From IMG/VR virus record IMGVR_UViG_3300003690_000031, positions 1 to 34,501 of that record: a stretch of DNA of 34,501 nucleotides; one strand, given 5' to 3'. The DNA comes from a virus. The notes under the pieces are model-generated. The model searched no databases, had not been told where the DNA came from, and was given only the letters and a program-made list of their open reading frames with translations. A program made the translations under genes and the position numbers. Shown piece by piece: positions 1-5,671 of the stretch (position 1 is its first letter; the number at the start of each line of letters is the position of its first letter).

Positions 1-1832
1 TAGATGAGATCTCAGATATAACACCCACAAAATCTCCAACACGGTTTGAATCATATGGAGAAGGTATAGGTAATTATCCACTTTTGGGTTCAGATATTTA
101 TCCAATTAAAAAAGATGTCTGGGGAAGAGATGTGTACACACCACCAGAATTAACCTCTACCCCTGCAATCGATCCTGAAACTAAAAGACCTCTTCATACT
201 ATGATACACTCTATGTCCCCCGAAGACATTGCCAAAGCTCTGGATGATGCTCAAGCAGCACAAAATATAAAAGATCAACTTTTAAGAATGGTACAACATC
301 GTACGACTGCTTACAGAGATCCTGCGGAACTAGCTATTGGACAAGGACTAGAAAAGAAGATGGTTGAAACAGGAATTGCCAGACCCATGGGTCCTGGTCC
401 TGGTGGTGGTCCTGGTGGTGGTCCTGGTGGTGTCCCTGATCTTGATCTAAATGCAGTTCAAAATCTATTGGACCAAGCTAGAGACTTAGGAATAATGGAT
501 TTGCCACCTGAACCACCAGCACCTCCAGTATTAGTACCTCCTCCAGAAACTGCTAGACCTCCTGGTACTCGTCGACCTAGGGTTTTAAGAAGACCAGCTG
601 GTATGGATCCACCTGGACCAAGCTTGGTTCCTGATCTAGAAGCTGTAGCTCTAGGTGAGGCAGATGATGTAGCTCGGTTGGAAAGAAGAGCAAGGGCTAG
701 AAATGTTTTAGGTGTTCCTGATCCTCCACCCCCTGAAGGTCCACCCCCAGAAGGTCCACGTGGACCTGTTATACGAGACGCAATGCCTTATGAGCTTGAA
801 AGCTTTAAAGTTCGGGGTGCTCTTAGACCACCACCACCGTCTAGTCTACTTCATGGAGCAGATATTATTAGAACGCTAGGGTATCCAGAACAAGCTAAAG
901 CTTTCGAAAAATTAATCAGGCAATCTCCCAATCGTGCTGCACAACTTAATGAAATCCTTACGAAACAAAATCTTAGTAGAGCAGCTGGTGCTATAGCACT
1001 TCCGTTGATTGGTATGGGCTTAATCGATATATTTGCTAGTGATGATATTCCGTGGTATGACGATGACCCAAGAGCTTATACTAAAGATAATGCATTAGCT
1101 GATTATATATTAACAATTGCAACATACGGATCTGCAGCAGGACTACAACTTGCAAGAGATACAAAAGAAAGAATGGCAGCAGGAGAGGTTATCGATCAGC
1201 CTCGATGGATAAGAAGATTAGCAGATCTTCCAACTGTATTATTTGGAGAAGCAACTGCAGCTACTGATTGGGCAGATCCATATTTACAAGATGAACTTGA
1301 ATCTGATATTGCAAGAGGACGAGGAGAAGTTAAAAGACATACAGGCTATGAATATGGTATATCGGGAAGTGGAAAAGAGGCAACACAGTTCTTTGGCAAA
1401 GGTCTACGAGGGGCTGGTATAGATATTCCCAAGAAAGAACCGATTACCTTCGATCAACCTTCAGCCTTAGTCTTTGAGGAATTAGGATTATTCGAACCAG
1501 AACTACCTGAAGCAACATATGGAGAAGTAGCTGAAGCTATAGGATATCCAGCTTTTGTGGAGAAAGGAACTGCAGTAGGGGATCTTCCAGTGGATTGGGA
1601 AGAGTGGAAGAAAGGAACTGTAGTAGGGGATCCCTCTGCTCCAATGGGTTGGAGAGGACGTGAAGCTCCTAAACCAGCTGCACCTATTACAGCTCCAGCT
1701 CCGATGACCGATCCCGATGCACCGATGACAAGGGAAATTGATCTAGACTCATGGGGATATCCACGACAACTTAATATACCACTACAAAGATCACTAGGTC
1801 CTCTTCCAAAACCAGGAAGTGAAGTAGAGTAA
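1..1832 (+). CDS. Large Pro/Gly-rich virion-type protein, 5'-truncated
   Basis: The frame is open from base 3 with no stop, so the true start lies left of the window; the first in-frame start-like codon (TTG, 84) has no ribosome site. About 609 residues are visible. It has a Gly-Pro-Gly-Gly run (encoded at 390-434), long proline-rich linkers, one hydrophobic helix (around AIALPLIGMGLIDIFA, encoded near 990-1040), and a C-terminal part with a 48-bp direct repeat giving the duplicated motif KGTxVGD. No enzyme motif was seen. Size, low complexity and position next to a holin-like gene, and resemblance in style to the proline-rich ORF leaving the right edge, suggest a virion or ejection-associated protein. 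Function is not assignable from sequence alone. The stop overlaps the next start (TAATG). Confidence 0.75.
   Translation, partial: DEISDITPTKSPTRFESYGEGIGNYPLLGSDIYPIKKDVWGRDVYTPPELTSTPAIDPETKRPLHTMIHSMSPEDIAKALDDAQAAQNIKDQLLRMVQHRTTAYRDPAELAIGQGLEKKMVETGIARPMGPGPGGGPGGGPGGVPDLDLNAVQNLLDQARDLGIMDLPPEPPAPPVLVPPPETARPPGTRRPRVLRRPAGMDPPGPSLVPDLEAVALGEADDVARLERRARARNVLGVPDPPPPEGPPPEGPRGPVIRDAMPYELESFKVRGALRPPPPSSLLHGADIIRTLGYPEQAKAFEKLIRQSPNRAAQLNEILTKQNLSRAAGAIALPLIGMGLIDIFASDDIPWYDDDPRAYTKDNALADYILTIATYGSAAGLQLARDTKERMAAGEVIDQPRWIRRLADLPTVLFGEATAATDWADPYLQDELESDIARGRGEVKRHTGYEYGISGSGKEATQFFGKGLRGAGIDIPKKEPITFDQPSALVFEELGLFEPELPEATYGEVAEAIGYPAFVEKGTAVGDLPVDWEEWKKGTVVGDPSAPMGWRGREAPKPAAPITAPAPMTDPDAPMTREIDLDSWGYPRQLNIPLQRSLGPLPKPGSEVE
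390..434 (+). repeat. In-frame 12-bp tandem repeat (Gly-Pro-Gly-Gly)
   Basis: About three copies of GGTCCTGGTGGT lie in the first gene and encode a flexible Gly/Pro linker. Such slippage-prone repeats often vary in copy number between close relatives. Confidence 0.8.
1561..1632 (+). repeat. 24-bp direct repeat with 48-bp period
   Basis: Bases 1561-1584 and 1609-1632 match at 23 of 24 positions; the one difference is C/T in the codon giving Ala or Val. They encode KGTAVGD and KGTVVGD, exactly 16 codons apart, so the repeat keeps the reading frame. Recent in-frame duplication is the simplest explanation. Confidence 0.75.
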
Positions 1833-2011
1833 TGGGATATGTAGACAAAGGATTAAAGAAGTTCTTGAGCAGAAAGCTATTTGTATTTCTGACTGCAACA
1901 GGACTTATGTTTTATGGTACACTTGCTAGTGTAGACTGGACAGGAATTGCTCTGGTTTATATTGGCTCACAAGCAGCTGTAGATATTGCAGCAAAATGGA
2001 GACACAACTAA
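1832..2011 (+). CDS. Small two-helix membrane protein, holin candidate
   Basis: A 59-residue protein whose ATG overlaps the preceding stop (TAATG) and whose stop overlaps the next ATG in the same way. A basic N-terminus (GLKKFLSRK) precedes a hydrophobic segment at about residues 15-31 (LFVFLTATGLMFYGTLA). A second runs from about 36 to 53 (WTGIALVYIGSQAAVDIAA), and the short tail is charged (KWRHN). Two short helices joined by a turn in fewer than 70 residues is the form of many small phage holins, which open the inner membrane at lysis. No endolysin was recognised beside it, so holin is an inference. Other small phage membrane proteins would look the same. Confidence 0.7.
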   Translation: MGYVDKGLKKFLSRKLFVFLTATGLMFYGTLASVDWTGIALVYIGSQAAVDIAAKWRHN

Positions 2012-2244
2012 TGGCAGGATCAGCAAGACAAAGTGCAGCTGCAAAAATAAAGAAAGCAGTTGCACTAGCTAGAAAAAGAGATCGAAAAAAGAACCCTCAA
2101 GATTGGTTCGGTGATATATTTAAGCCCAAGAAAAAGAAGAAGATTAATCTCGGAGCAGGAGGAAAAGTTTTAACTCCAGCTGAAAGAGGTGAAGCTCGTA
2201 AAATTCTTGACGAGATGGGAGAACCAACGGGTTCTAAAACTTAA
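2011..2244 (+). CDS. Small basic protein of unknown function
   Basis: A 77-residue, strongly basic protein. ATG 2011 was chosen because it overlaps the upstream stop, as at the neighbouring junctions; an in-frame ATG at 1996 lies inside the holin-like gene. The sequence is lysine/arginine-rich, with a KPKKKKK tract in the middle and a helical C-terminal part (LTPAERGEARKILDEMG). The charge would suit nucleic-acid or membrane-surface binding, but no family was recognised. It ends directly against the GTG of the Cys-rich gene. Confidence 0.65.
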   Translation: MAGSARQSAAAKIKKAVALARKRDRKKNPQDWFGDIFKPKKKKKINLGAGGKVLTPAERGEARKILDEMGEPTGSKT

Positions 2245-2556
2245 GTGATTAATTTCAGAACTAAGATGTTGTTATTTGCATTGTTATTTAATATCTTCTT
2301 AGCTTTGGGAATGATGGCTACAATGGAAGGTTGTACTATCGACTTGCAAATGGAACCCATTGAGATACAAGTAGAGATAACTGCTTCATTAGAATGCAAA
2401 GAAGAAAGTTTAATTGAGAGTCTTACCTTACCAGAGTGTGTAGTATATGATCCTAAAGATTGCTGCAATATTGCTTGGAGCGATGATTGTTATATTAGTT
2501 TCTGTTCGGATTGTATTGGAATCACTGCTCCGTGTTATGATGAAGAAGAAGAATGA
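2245..2556 (+). CDS. Cys-rich protein with N-terminal signal/anchor segment
   Basis: A 103-residue protein from GTG 2245; an alternative start is ATG 2266. The GTG was preferred because it adds the positively charged N-region (Arg5, Lys7) before a strong hydrophobic core (LLFALLFNIFLALGMM), the shape of a Sec signal peptide or anchor. The rest has nine cysteines, including a CC pair and the tail motifs SFCSDC and APCYDEEEE, and is acidic. A disulfide-stabilised domain outside the cytoplasm is the natural reading. There is no proper lipobox: the residues before the first Cys are MEG. The stop overlaps the next ATG (ATGA). No family was recognised; a lysis or cell-surface role is only a guess. 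Confidence 0.65.
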   Translation: MINFRTKMLLFALLFNIFLALGMMATMEGCTIDLQMEPIEIQVEITASLECKEESLIESLTLPECVVYDPKDCCNIAWSDDCYISFCSDCIGITAPCYDEEEE

Positions 2557-2684
2557 TTAAGAAGGAAGGATCTAAATATGCTGTACGTAGTAAGAAAGGA
2601 AAGAATCTAGGCAAGTATAGTAGTCGAAGGGAAGCTGCTAAAAGATTGCAGCAAGTGGAATACTTTAAGAAGGAGAATAAATAA
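2553..2684 (+). CDS. Small conserved-type basic phage protein (43 aa)
   Basis: ATG overlaps the previous stop (ATGA) and its own stop overlaps the next ATG (TAATG). The pattern GKNLGKYSSRREAAKRL followed by QQVEYFKK resembles a very common small phage domain of the form K-x-G-K-x-L-G-x-Y-x-S-x-x-x-A-x-x-R-L-x-Q-V-x-x-F-K. I know this from many phage genomes, where it stands alone or near head genes; its function is not established to my knowledge. The last codons (AAG GAG AAT AAA TAA) also form the ribosome site AAGGAG for the next gene. Confidence 0.75.
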   Translation: MIKKEGSKYAVRSKKGKNLGKYSSRREAAKRLQQVEYFKKENK

Positions 2685-3280
2685 TGGCTGATAAACCTAA
2701 ACGTAAAGCTGCCAAGAAACTTTCAGATATCGAAAAAGAGTTAACTCTTCCTCGACAGCCCAATATACATGGTCAACCTTATAGGCAGCCCTTACCTCCA
2801 GAAGAGATAGAGTATCTAATGAGGATGCCACCTAAAGAATTAGATCTTCATGATTTATTAATTCAACAAGGAAAGTCTCCTGAACATATAACACTTAGAG
2901 ATGTTGTACGGAGTGGTCAAAATCTTGGAGAAGCACTAGGACGAGGACGAGATTCTGTTACTGAACTTCCGAAGTGGTCGACTGCAAGAGACAGAATTCG
3001 TAATACTCTTTCTTTTACTAATCCCGAATATCAGGCTCAATTTAAATTACCAGATTCAGTATATGGCAAGATGTTTGAAGGTGATATATCTTTAGAACCT
3101 AGATATAGACCACTACCAATTAGTCGAAATACAAAAGCTCTTATGAGAGCTTTAGGACCACAGTATGACTATCCATCTGGGGGACCAACAGGAACTACTA
3201 GAGCAACGACAGATAGATTTGCGAAGTCTAGAAAAGCTGCAGCTGAAAAACTATACCAAGATCTTATAGAAGGGGAATAG
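2684..3280 (+). CDS. Hypothetical protein, 198 aa
   Basis: Starts at an ATG overlapping the previous stop, with AAGGAG seven bases upstream inside the preceding gene. It is basic at the N-terminus (KPKRKAAKK), then a mostly helical, proline-spotted protein with motifs LPPEEIEYLMRMPPKELDLH and a C-terminal R/K-rich helix (RFAKSRKAAAEKLYQDLI). No transmembrane segment and no enzyme motif were seen. The composition is like a virion-associated or DNA-binding protein, but I do not recognise it. Confidence 0.8.
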   Translation: MADKPKRKAAKKLSDIEKELTLPRQPNIHGQPYRQPLPPEEIEYLMRMPPKELDLHDLLIQQGKSPEHITLRDVVRSGQNLGEALGRGRDSVTELPKWSTARDRIRNTLSFTNPEYQAQFKLPDSVYGKMFEGDISLEPRYRPLPISRNTKALMRALGPQYDYPSGGPTGTTRATTDRFAKSRKAAAEKLYQDLIEGE

Positions 3281-3282
3281 TA

Positions 3283-3339
3283 ATGGCTGATACCCCAAGA
3301 GAAAAAGCATTTAAACATTTTAATAAGGAGAATAAATAA
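3283..3339 (+). CDS. 18-residue mini-ORF at a duplicated gene junction
   Basis: It encodes MADTPREKAFKHFNKENK between two real genes. Its beginning copies the start of the preceding gene (MAD-x-P; TAATGGCTGATA), and its end copies the end of the 43-residue gene (F-x-KENK; AAGGAGAATAAATAATG). It could be translated by coupling, and its last codons supply the ribosome site for the next gene. It looks like a collapsed remnant of a duplicated gene kept for translation coupling. The peptide itself may have no function. Confidence 0.4.
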   Translation: MADTPREKAFKHFNKENK

Positions 3340-3569
3340 TGCCAGGAAAAGATAGAACGAGAAAACCATCTCGTCAAGAAGCAGCGGGAAGAGTGCTAGG
3401 AATGTTCACTCAGGATCAAAGTGGACAACAAACTAGTTTGGGAAATCTTATGCAGATACTAGGAATGGGTGCAGATGTTACTCAAGCTGCTGGTGGACCG
3501 CAATGGTTGCCTGAAGAATATCGTAATGTAGGAACAAGATATCTTGACGACCCAGATTATGATGATTAA
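3339..3569 (+). CDS. Hypothetical protein, 76 aa
   Basis: ATG overlaps the mini-ORF stop, with AAGGAG upstream. The N-terminus is basic (GKDRTRKPSRQEAAGR), the middle has a hydrophobic Gly/Met helix (LGNLMQILGMGADVTQAAG), and the tail is acidic (LDDPDYDD). No family was recognised. It is followed by a 27-base gap carrying the strong ribosome site of the next gene. Confidence 0.7.
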   Translation: MPGKDRTRKPSRQEAAGRVLGMFTQDQSGQQTSLGNLMQILGMGADVTQAAGGPQWLPEEYRNVGTRYLDDPDYDD

Positions 3570-3596
3570 TAATAGCTAACTTAAAGGAGAAACAAA

Positions 3597-3998
3597 ATGG
3601 CTAGAGGAAAGAAAGGGCTGACCGATGAGGCAGCCAGAGATAGTATGGTAGTAATGCTGGAGGATTATCCAGAGGAGGATATAGATGCAACACTGGGTCT
3701 TGAAGAATCGTTCGGTGCAGAAACTGTTGGTGAAGCTATGGATGCTGCGCAACCAGTTGAAGAGTTTTACGAAGAGATAACAGTCTTGGTTGAAGACTGG
3801 GATCCCAAGACTGCAGAGGGTAAGAAGTATCATCAGCAGTTAAAGAAAGCTCACACTAAAGAGGCTAAGAAACAGGGCTATGATGCCAGAGAAGATGAAT
3901 CTTTGGGTGAAAGAACTGGTGCTGAAGATACAAAGACACAGTCAGAAGCTTCCAGACGTGATGAAAGTTATGGTGACTGGGGTTCTAGAACTGCGTGA
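3597..3998 (+). CDS. Acidic hypothetical protein, 133 aa
   Basis: A good AAAGGAG sits eight bases before the ATG. The first 70 residues are strongly acidic and helical (EDYPEEDIDATLGLEESFG). A lysine-rich helix follows (KKYHQQLKKAHTKEAKKQ), then a polar tail. This split of charge is seen in scaffold-like or DNA-mimic phage proteins, but neither can be claimed here because no motif was recognised. It ends in a GTGA overlap with the next start. Confidence 0.75.
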   Translation: MARGKKGLTDEAARDSMVVMLEDYPEEDIDATLGLEESFGAETVGEAMDAAQPVEEFYEEITVLVEDWDPKTAEGKKYHQQLKKAHTKEAKKQGYDAREDESLGERTGAEDTKTQSEASRRDESYGDWGSRTA

Positions 3999-4252
3999 AT
4001 ATTAATCCCATAACATCACAGATTTTATCTCCAGATGTACAGCCTATACAACCTATAGGTAATACACAAGAAGATAAAGAAAGTCCCTCTATGGTACCAA
4101 AAACCAACCAGTATGGGGATTCTGAAAGCCCTTCTACCGTCAAACAAATGTCGACTGAAGATTTACTAAAATTAATTATGGCTATGGAAGTTATGGAAAA
4201 AGTAAATGAAGTAACACAAGATGTACTGGGCAAATATGTCGACACGATGTGA
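3995..4252 (+). CDS. Hypothetical protein, 85 aa
   Basis: Begins at a GTG overlapping the previous stop (GTGA). The N-terminal half is proline/serine-rich and looks disordered. The C-terminal half is a predicted amphipathic helix (STEDLLKLIMAMEVMEKVNE) suited to oligomerisation. No family was recognised. Its end overlaps the zinc-finger gene by 17 bases. Confidence 0.65.
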   Translation: MNINPITSQILSPDVQPIQPIGNTQEDKESPSMVPKTNQYGDSESPSTVKQMSTEDLLKLIMAMEVMEKVNEVTQDVLGKYVDTM

Positions 4253-4397
4253 TATCAATCGTTGCAAAAAAGAAGCTACGTTCGTAGCTCAATCTATAAA
4301 AGAAAAACTCTTTGCCTGTCACGATCATTTAGCAGAAGCGATAGACCAGTTATCAGGCAAAGAGTTTTACGTTGTTAAAGTAAAAGATGTAGTTTAA
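4236..4397 (+). CDS. Small Cys/His zinc-finger protein (53 aa)
   Basis: ATG 4236 lies inside the end of the previous gene. The spacing C5-x4-C10 followed by C28-H29-x-H31 (RCDINRC ... FACHDH) resembles a small treble-clef or zinc-ribbon protein of a type common in phages, usually of unknown partner. The gene contains both arms of a 15-bp perfect inverted repeat (4304-4318 and 4354-4368). Its stop codon overlaps the stop of the convergent minus-strand ORF (TTTAAA). It is the last plus-strand gene of the left block. Confidence 0.7.
   Translation: MSTRCDINRCKKEATFVAQSIKEKLFACHDHLAEAIDQLSGKEFYVVKVKDVV
4262..4290 (-). terminator. Intrinsic terminator of the minus-strand unit
   Basis: Read on the minus strand, the arms AGCTAC and GTAGCT close a GAAC tetraloop (4274-4289), followed at once by TCTTTTTTG. 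A hairpin plus U-tract fits a Rho-independent terminator for the leftward endonuclease unit. It lies inside the plus-strand zinc-finger gene. Confidence 0.65.
4304..4368. terminator. 15-bp perfect inverted repeat, possible bidirectional terminator
   Basis: AAAACTCTTTGCCTG (4304-4318) is the exact reverse complement of bases 4354-4368, across a 35-base loop. Each strand therefore reads a stem ending in TTTT. It sits 26 bases past the last minus-strand stop and 29 bases before the plus-strand stop, so it could end transcription both ways. The loop is longer than usual. Confidence 0.5.
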
Positions 4398-4582
4398 ACT
4401 TTATATACTAGAGTCTTACTCTTCTCCTTTTCTTTGATAGATTGCAAATGTAAGTCCGATTCCATATCCTTATAGAACTCTTCAGCTTCCCCACAGTTTC
4501 CTCTCCAATCATATCCTAATCTCTTATCGAGTTCTTCGATAAACCTATCTTCAGCCTGTTGCCACTTCACTCTGATTCTCAT
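4394..4582 (-). CDS. Small hypothetical protein downstream of the GIY-YIG gene
   Basis: 62 residues from ATG 4582; a TTG at 4603 would add seven residues but is weaker. An AGG lies just before the ATG. The start overlaps the 3' end of the endonuclease gene, so the two are probably co-translated. The sequence is charged and helical (VKWQQAEDRFIEELDKRLGY, then GEAEEFYKDMESDL), with one cysteine and no known motif. It could be an accessory factor of the endonuclease or a leftover cargo ORF. Its stop overlaps that of the convergent zinc-finger gene. Confidence 0.55.
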   Translation of the reverse strand: MRIRVKWQQAEDRFIEELDKRLGYDWRGNCGEAEEFYKDMESDLHLQSIKEKEKSKTLVYKV

Positions 4583-5144
4583 TTTCCTGTCCCTTGTCTT
4601 CAATTTTTATTCCTGTATATAAATATGAGTTCAAACACCTATGTCCGTAGACTTCTTTGTAATGCTTAATCATAACATATTCATTACGTCGTAGTTCTTC
4701 CTCATCATTTACATATATTAGCACCTTGCCTGTACAATCTTCAGGTTCATATCCATTGAAATATTTATTTGTATGAATCTTCTTGGCTATCTTAGCCCTA
4801 TGTACAGCTAACCTATCGCTAAAGTTCTGAACTGTTGAACCTATATAGGTTGAACCATCAGTAAAGAATAGCTGATAGACACAGGGTTTAGATCTTTTCT
4901 TTCTAGATCTAGTACAGTTGTTTCTATGACAGGGTTTACAATATCTATTAAGCCCATCACTCTGCCTCTTATCCTTACCAAAATCCATTTCTGGATAACT
5001 CTCCTTACATTTTTTACATACCTTCATATCAGGTAACAGTAACTTTCTCTTCTCAAACTCTTCACTAGATAATATCTTCATATAAAATTCTCCTGTTGGA
5101 TTCCCAGCCATATCTAAAACTGGTATTTTAATAGTCTTACCCAT
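4551..5144 (-). CDS. Zinc-ribbon GIY-YIG endonuclease (free-standing, homing type)
   Basis: 197 residues with a strong AAAGGAG before the ATG. Residues 43-73 form a zinc ribbon (CKKC ... CKPCH). The GIY-YIG nuclease domain follows at about 88-175: CVYQLFF stands for the GIY strand, TYIGST (99-104) is the YIG strand, Arg111 lies in the RLAVHR helix, Glu155 in NEYVMIKHY, and Asn172 in CLNSY. These match the catalytic Tyr, Tyr, Arg, Glu and Asn positions of the family. It should make site-specific DNA breaks, as phage homing endonucleases do. It is the only clear minus-strand gene besides its small partner, and has its own promoter and terminators. That marks it as an inserted mobile unit rather than part of the phage operons. 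Confidence 0.88.
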   Translation of the reverse strand: MGKTIKIPVLDMAGNPTGEFYMKILSSEEFEKRKLLLPDMKVCKKCKESYPEMDFGKDKRQSDGLNRYCKPCHRNNCTRSRKKRSKPCVYQLFFTDGSTYIGSTVQNFSDRLAVHRAKIAKKIHTNKYFNGYEPEDCTGKVLIYVNDEEELRRNEYVMIKHYKEVYGHRCLNSYLYTGIKIEDKGQENENQSEVATG

Positions 5145-5174
5145 TAACTTTTCTCCTTTAGTGGTTATATTATA

Positions 5175-5202
5175 AGTATATCACAATCAGAAATTTTGTT
5201 AA
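5175..5202 (-). promoter_or_regulatory. Sigma70-type promoter for the GIY-YIG unit
   Basis: On the minus strand TTAACA (5197-5202), a 16-base spacer and TATACT (5175-5180) are seen; TGA just before TATACT makes an extended -10. It lies about 30 bases upstream of the endonuclease start. Its layout copies that of the divergent rightward promoter. Confidence 0.65.
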
Positions 5203-5240
5203 TATATTAGTATATTTATTTACGTTTTCTTTTCTTTTTA

Positions 5241-5268
5241 TTGACATTTTTTCTGGTTGTGGTATACT
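5241..5268 (+). promoter_or_regulatory. Near-consensus sigma70 promoter
   Basis: TTGACA (5241-5246), a 16-base spacer and TATACT (5263-5268) with TGG as an extended -10. The -35 is perfect, and the 40 bases before it are A/T tracts that could act as an UP element. The predicted start is near 5275. No good gene start follows for about 400 bases, so the first product is probably an RNA or long leader. It is the best promoter by eye in the window. Confidence 0.8.
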
Positions 5269-5274
5269 TATATT

Positions 5275-5458
5275 GTAGCTAAAGATATACTTTAACTAGA
5301 CGTACAATGACCGAACAGTAATCACCTTAAGTGATGAACGTAACGGGACAACGTGTTGTTATATCCTCTGTTACGATTGTGTAATGAATGTTAGTAGGTT
5401 GTTGCCCCCGCAGTGTATTGTTATAACAACGGCTGCTGTCGTAGCAGTTTTCTTTTCT
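5275..5458 (+). ncRNA. Candidate ~180-nt structured small RNA or long leader
   Basis: The stretch lies between a near-consensus promoter and an intrinsic terminator. Local hairpins seen are ATCAC-CTTAA-GTGAT (5321-5335) and a stem closing 5341-5373 (TAACGGG with a TCTGTTA end, enclosing ACAA-CGTG-TTGT). TTGTTATAACAA is a palindrome at 5419-5430. GTTGTTATA (5355-5363) can also pair with TATAACAAC (5422-5430), competing with the local stems, so two folds are possible. Only micro-ORFs lie here (5334-5381 and 5384-5473, joined by TAATG but without ribosome sites). It matches no RNA family I recognise; it is not a tRNA, and I see no tmRNA or group I intron core. Confidence 0.5.
5431..5458 (+). terminator. 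Intrinsic terminator of the candidate RNA
   Basis: CTGCTG (5433-5438) and TAGCAG (5442-5447) close a TCG loop, with two further G-U pairs possible at the base. TTTTCTTTTCT follows directly. A short stem plus U-rich tail fits a modest Rho-independent terminator that some polymerases would read through. Confidence 0.5.
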
Positions 5459-5671
5459 GACTTGAGTCAGTGATCTAACCCATCGCTGATGATATGGGTC
5501 AGCGGTGAGCATTCAACTGGGGGGTTTTCTGGTGGGACAGTTAAAGAAAATTAAATAATATGATATTATAATACAAACCCTCAGAGTCTTCACTACGTTC
5601 AGACTCTTCGATGGTTAATAAAATAAAATAATATTAAAAAATTATCAGACTATTTATTACAGGAGAATAAT
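5459..5671 (+). other. Gene-free stretch with hairpins
   Basis: No credible ORF was seen here. Structures include CTGAC-TTGA-GTCAG (5457-5470) and a 9-bp stem CATCGCTGA with TCAGCGGTG (5481-5489/5499-5507). That stem competes with ACCCAT/ATGGGT (5478-5483/5494-5499). AGAGTCT/AGACTCT is at 5583-5589/5601-5607, flanked by AACC and GGTT. GGGGG at 5519-5523 could pair with CCCCC at 5405-5409 in the upstream RNA. A TATAAT at 5567-5572 has no matching -35. The stretch may be read-through leader RNA of the following operon. Confidence 0.45.

Noticed and set aside
5478-5507. A pseudoknot and a hammerhead-like CTGATGA core.
   Set aside because: The stems would need zero-length loops, which a classical pseudoknot does not allow, and the GAAA part of a hammerhead core is missing.
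5327-5512. A 61-codon minus-strand ORF across the candidate RNA region.
   Set aside because: No ribosome site, composition unlike the other genes, and it lies opposite a strong promoter-terminator unit; it is most likely a chance frame.
5561-5572. TATAAT at 5567 as another promoter.
   Set aside because: No -35 at 16-18 bases and no TGN directly before it, in a very AT-rich stretch.
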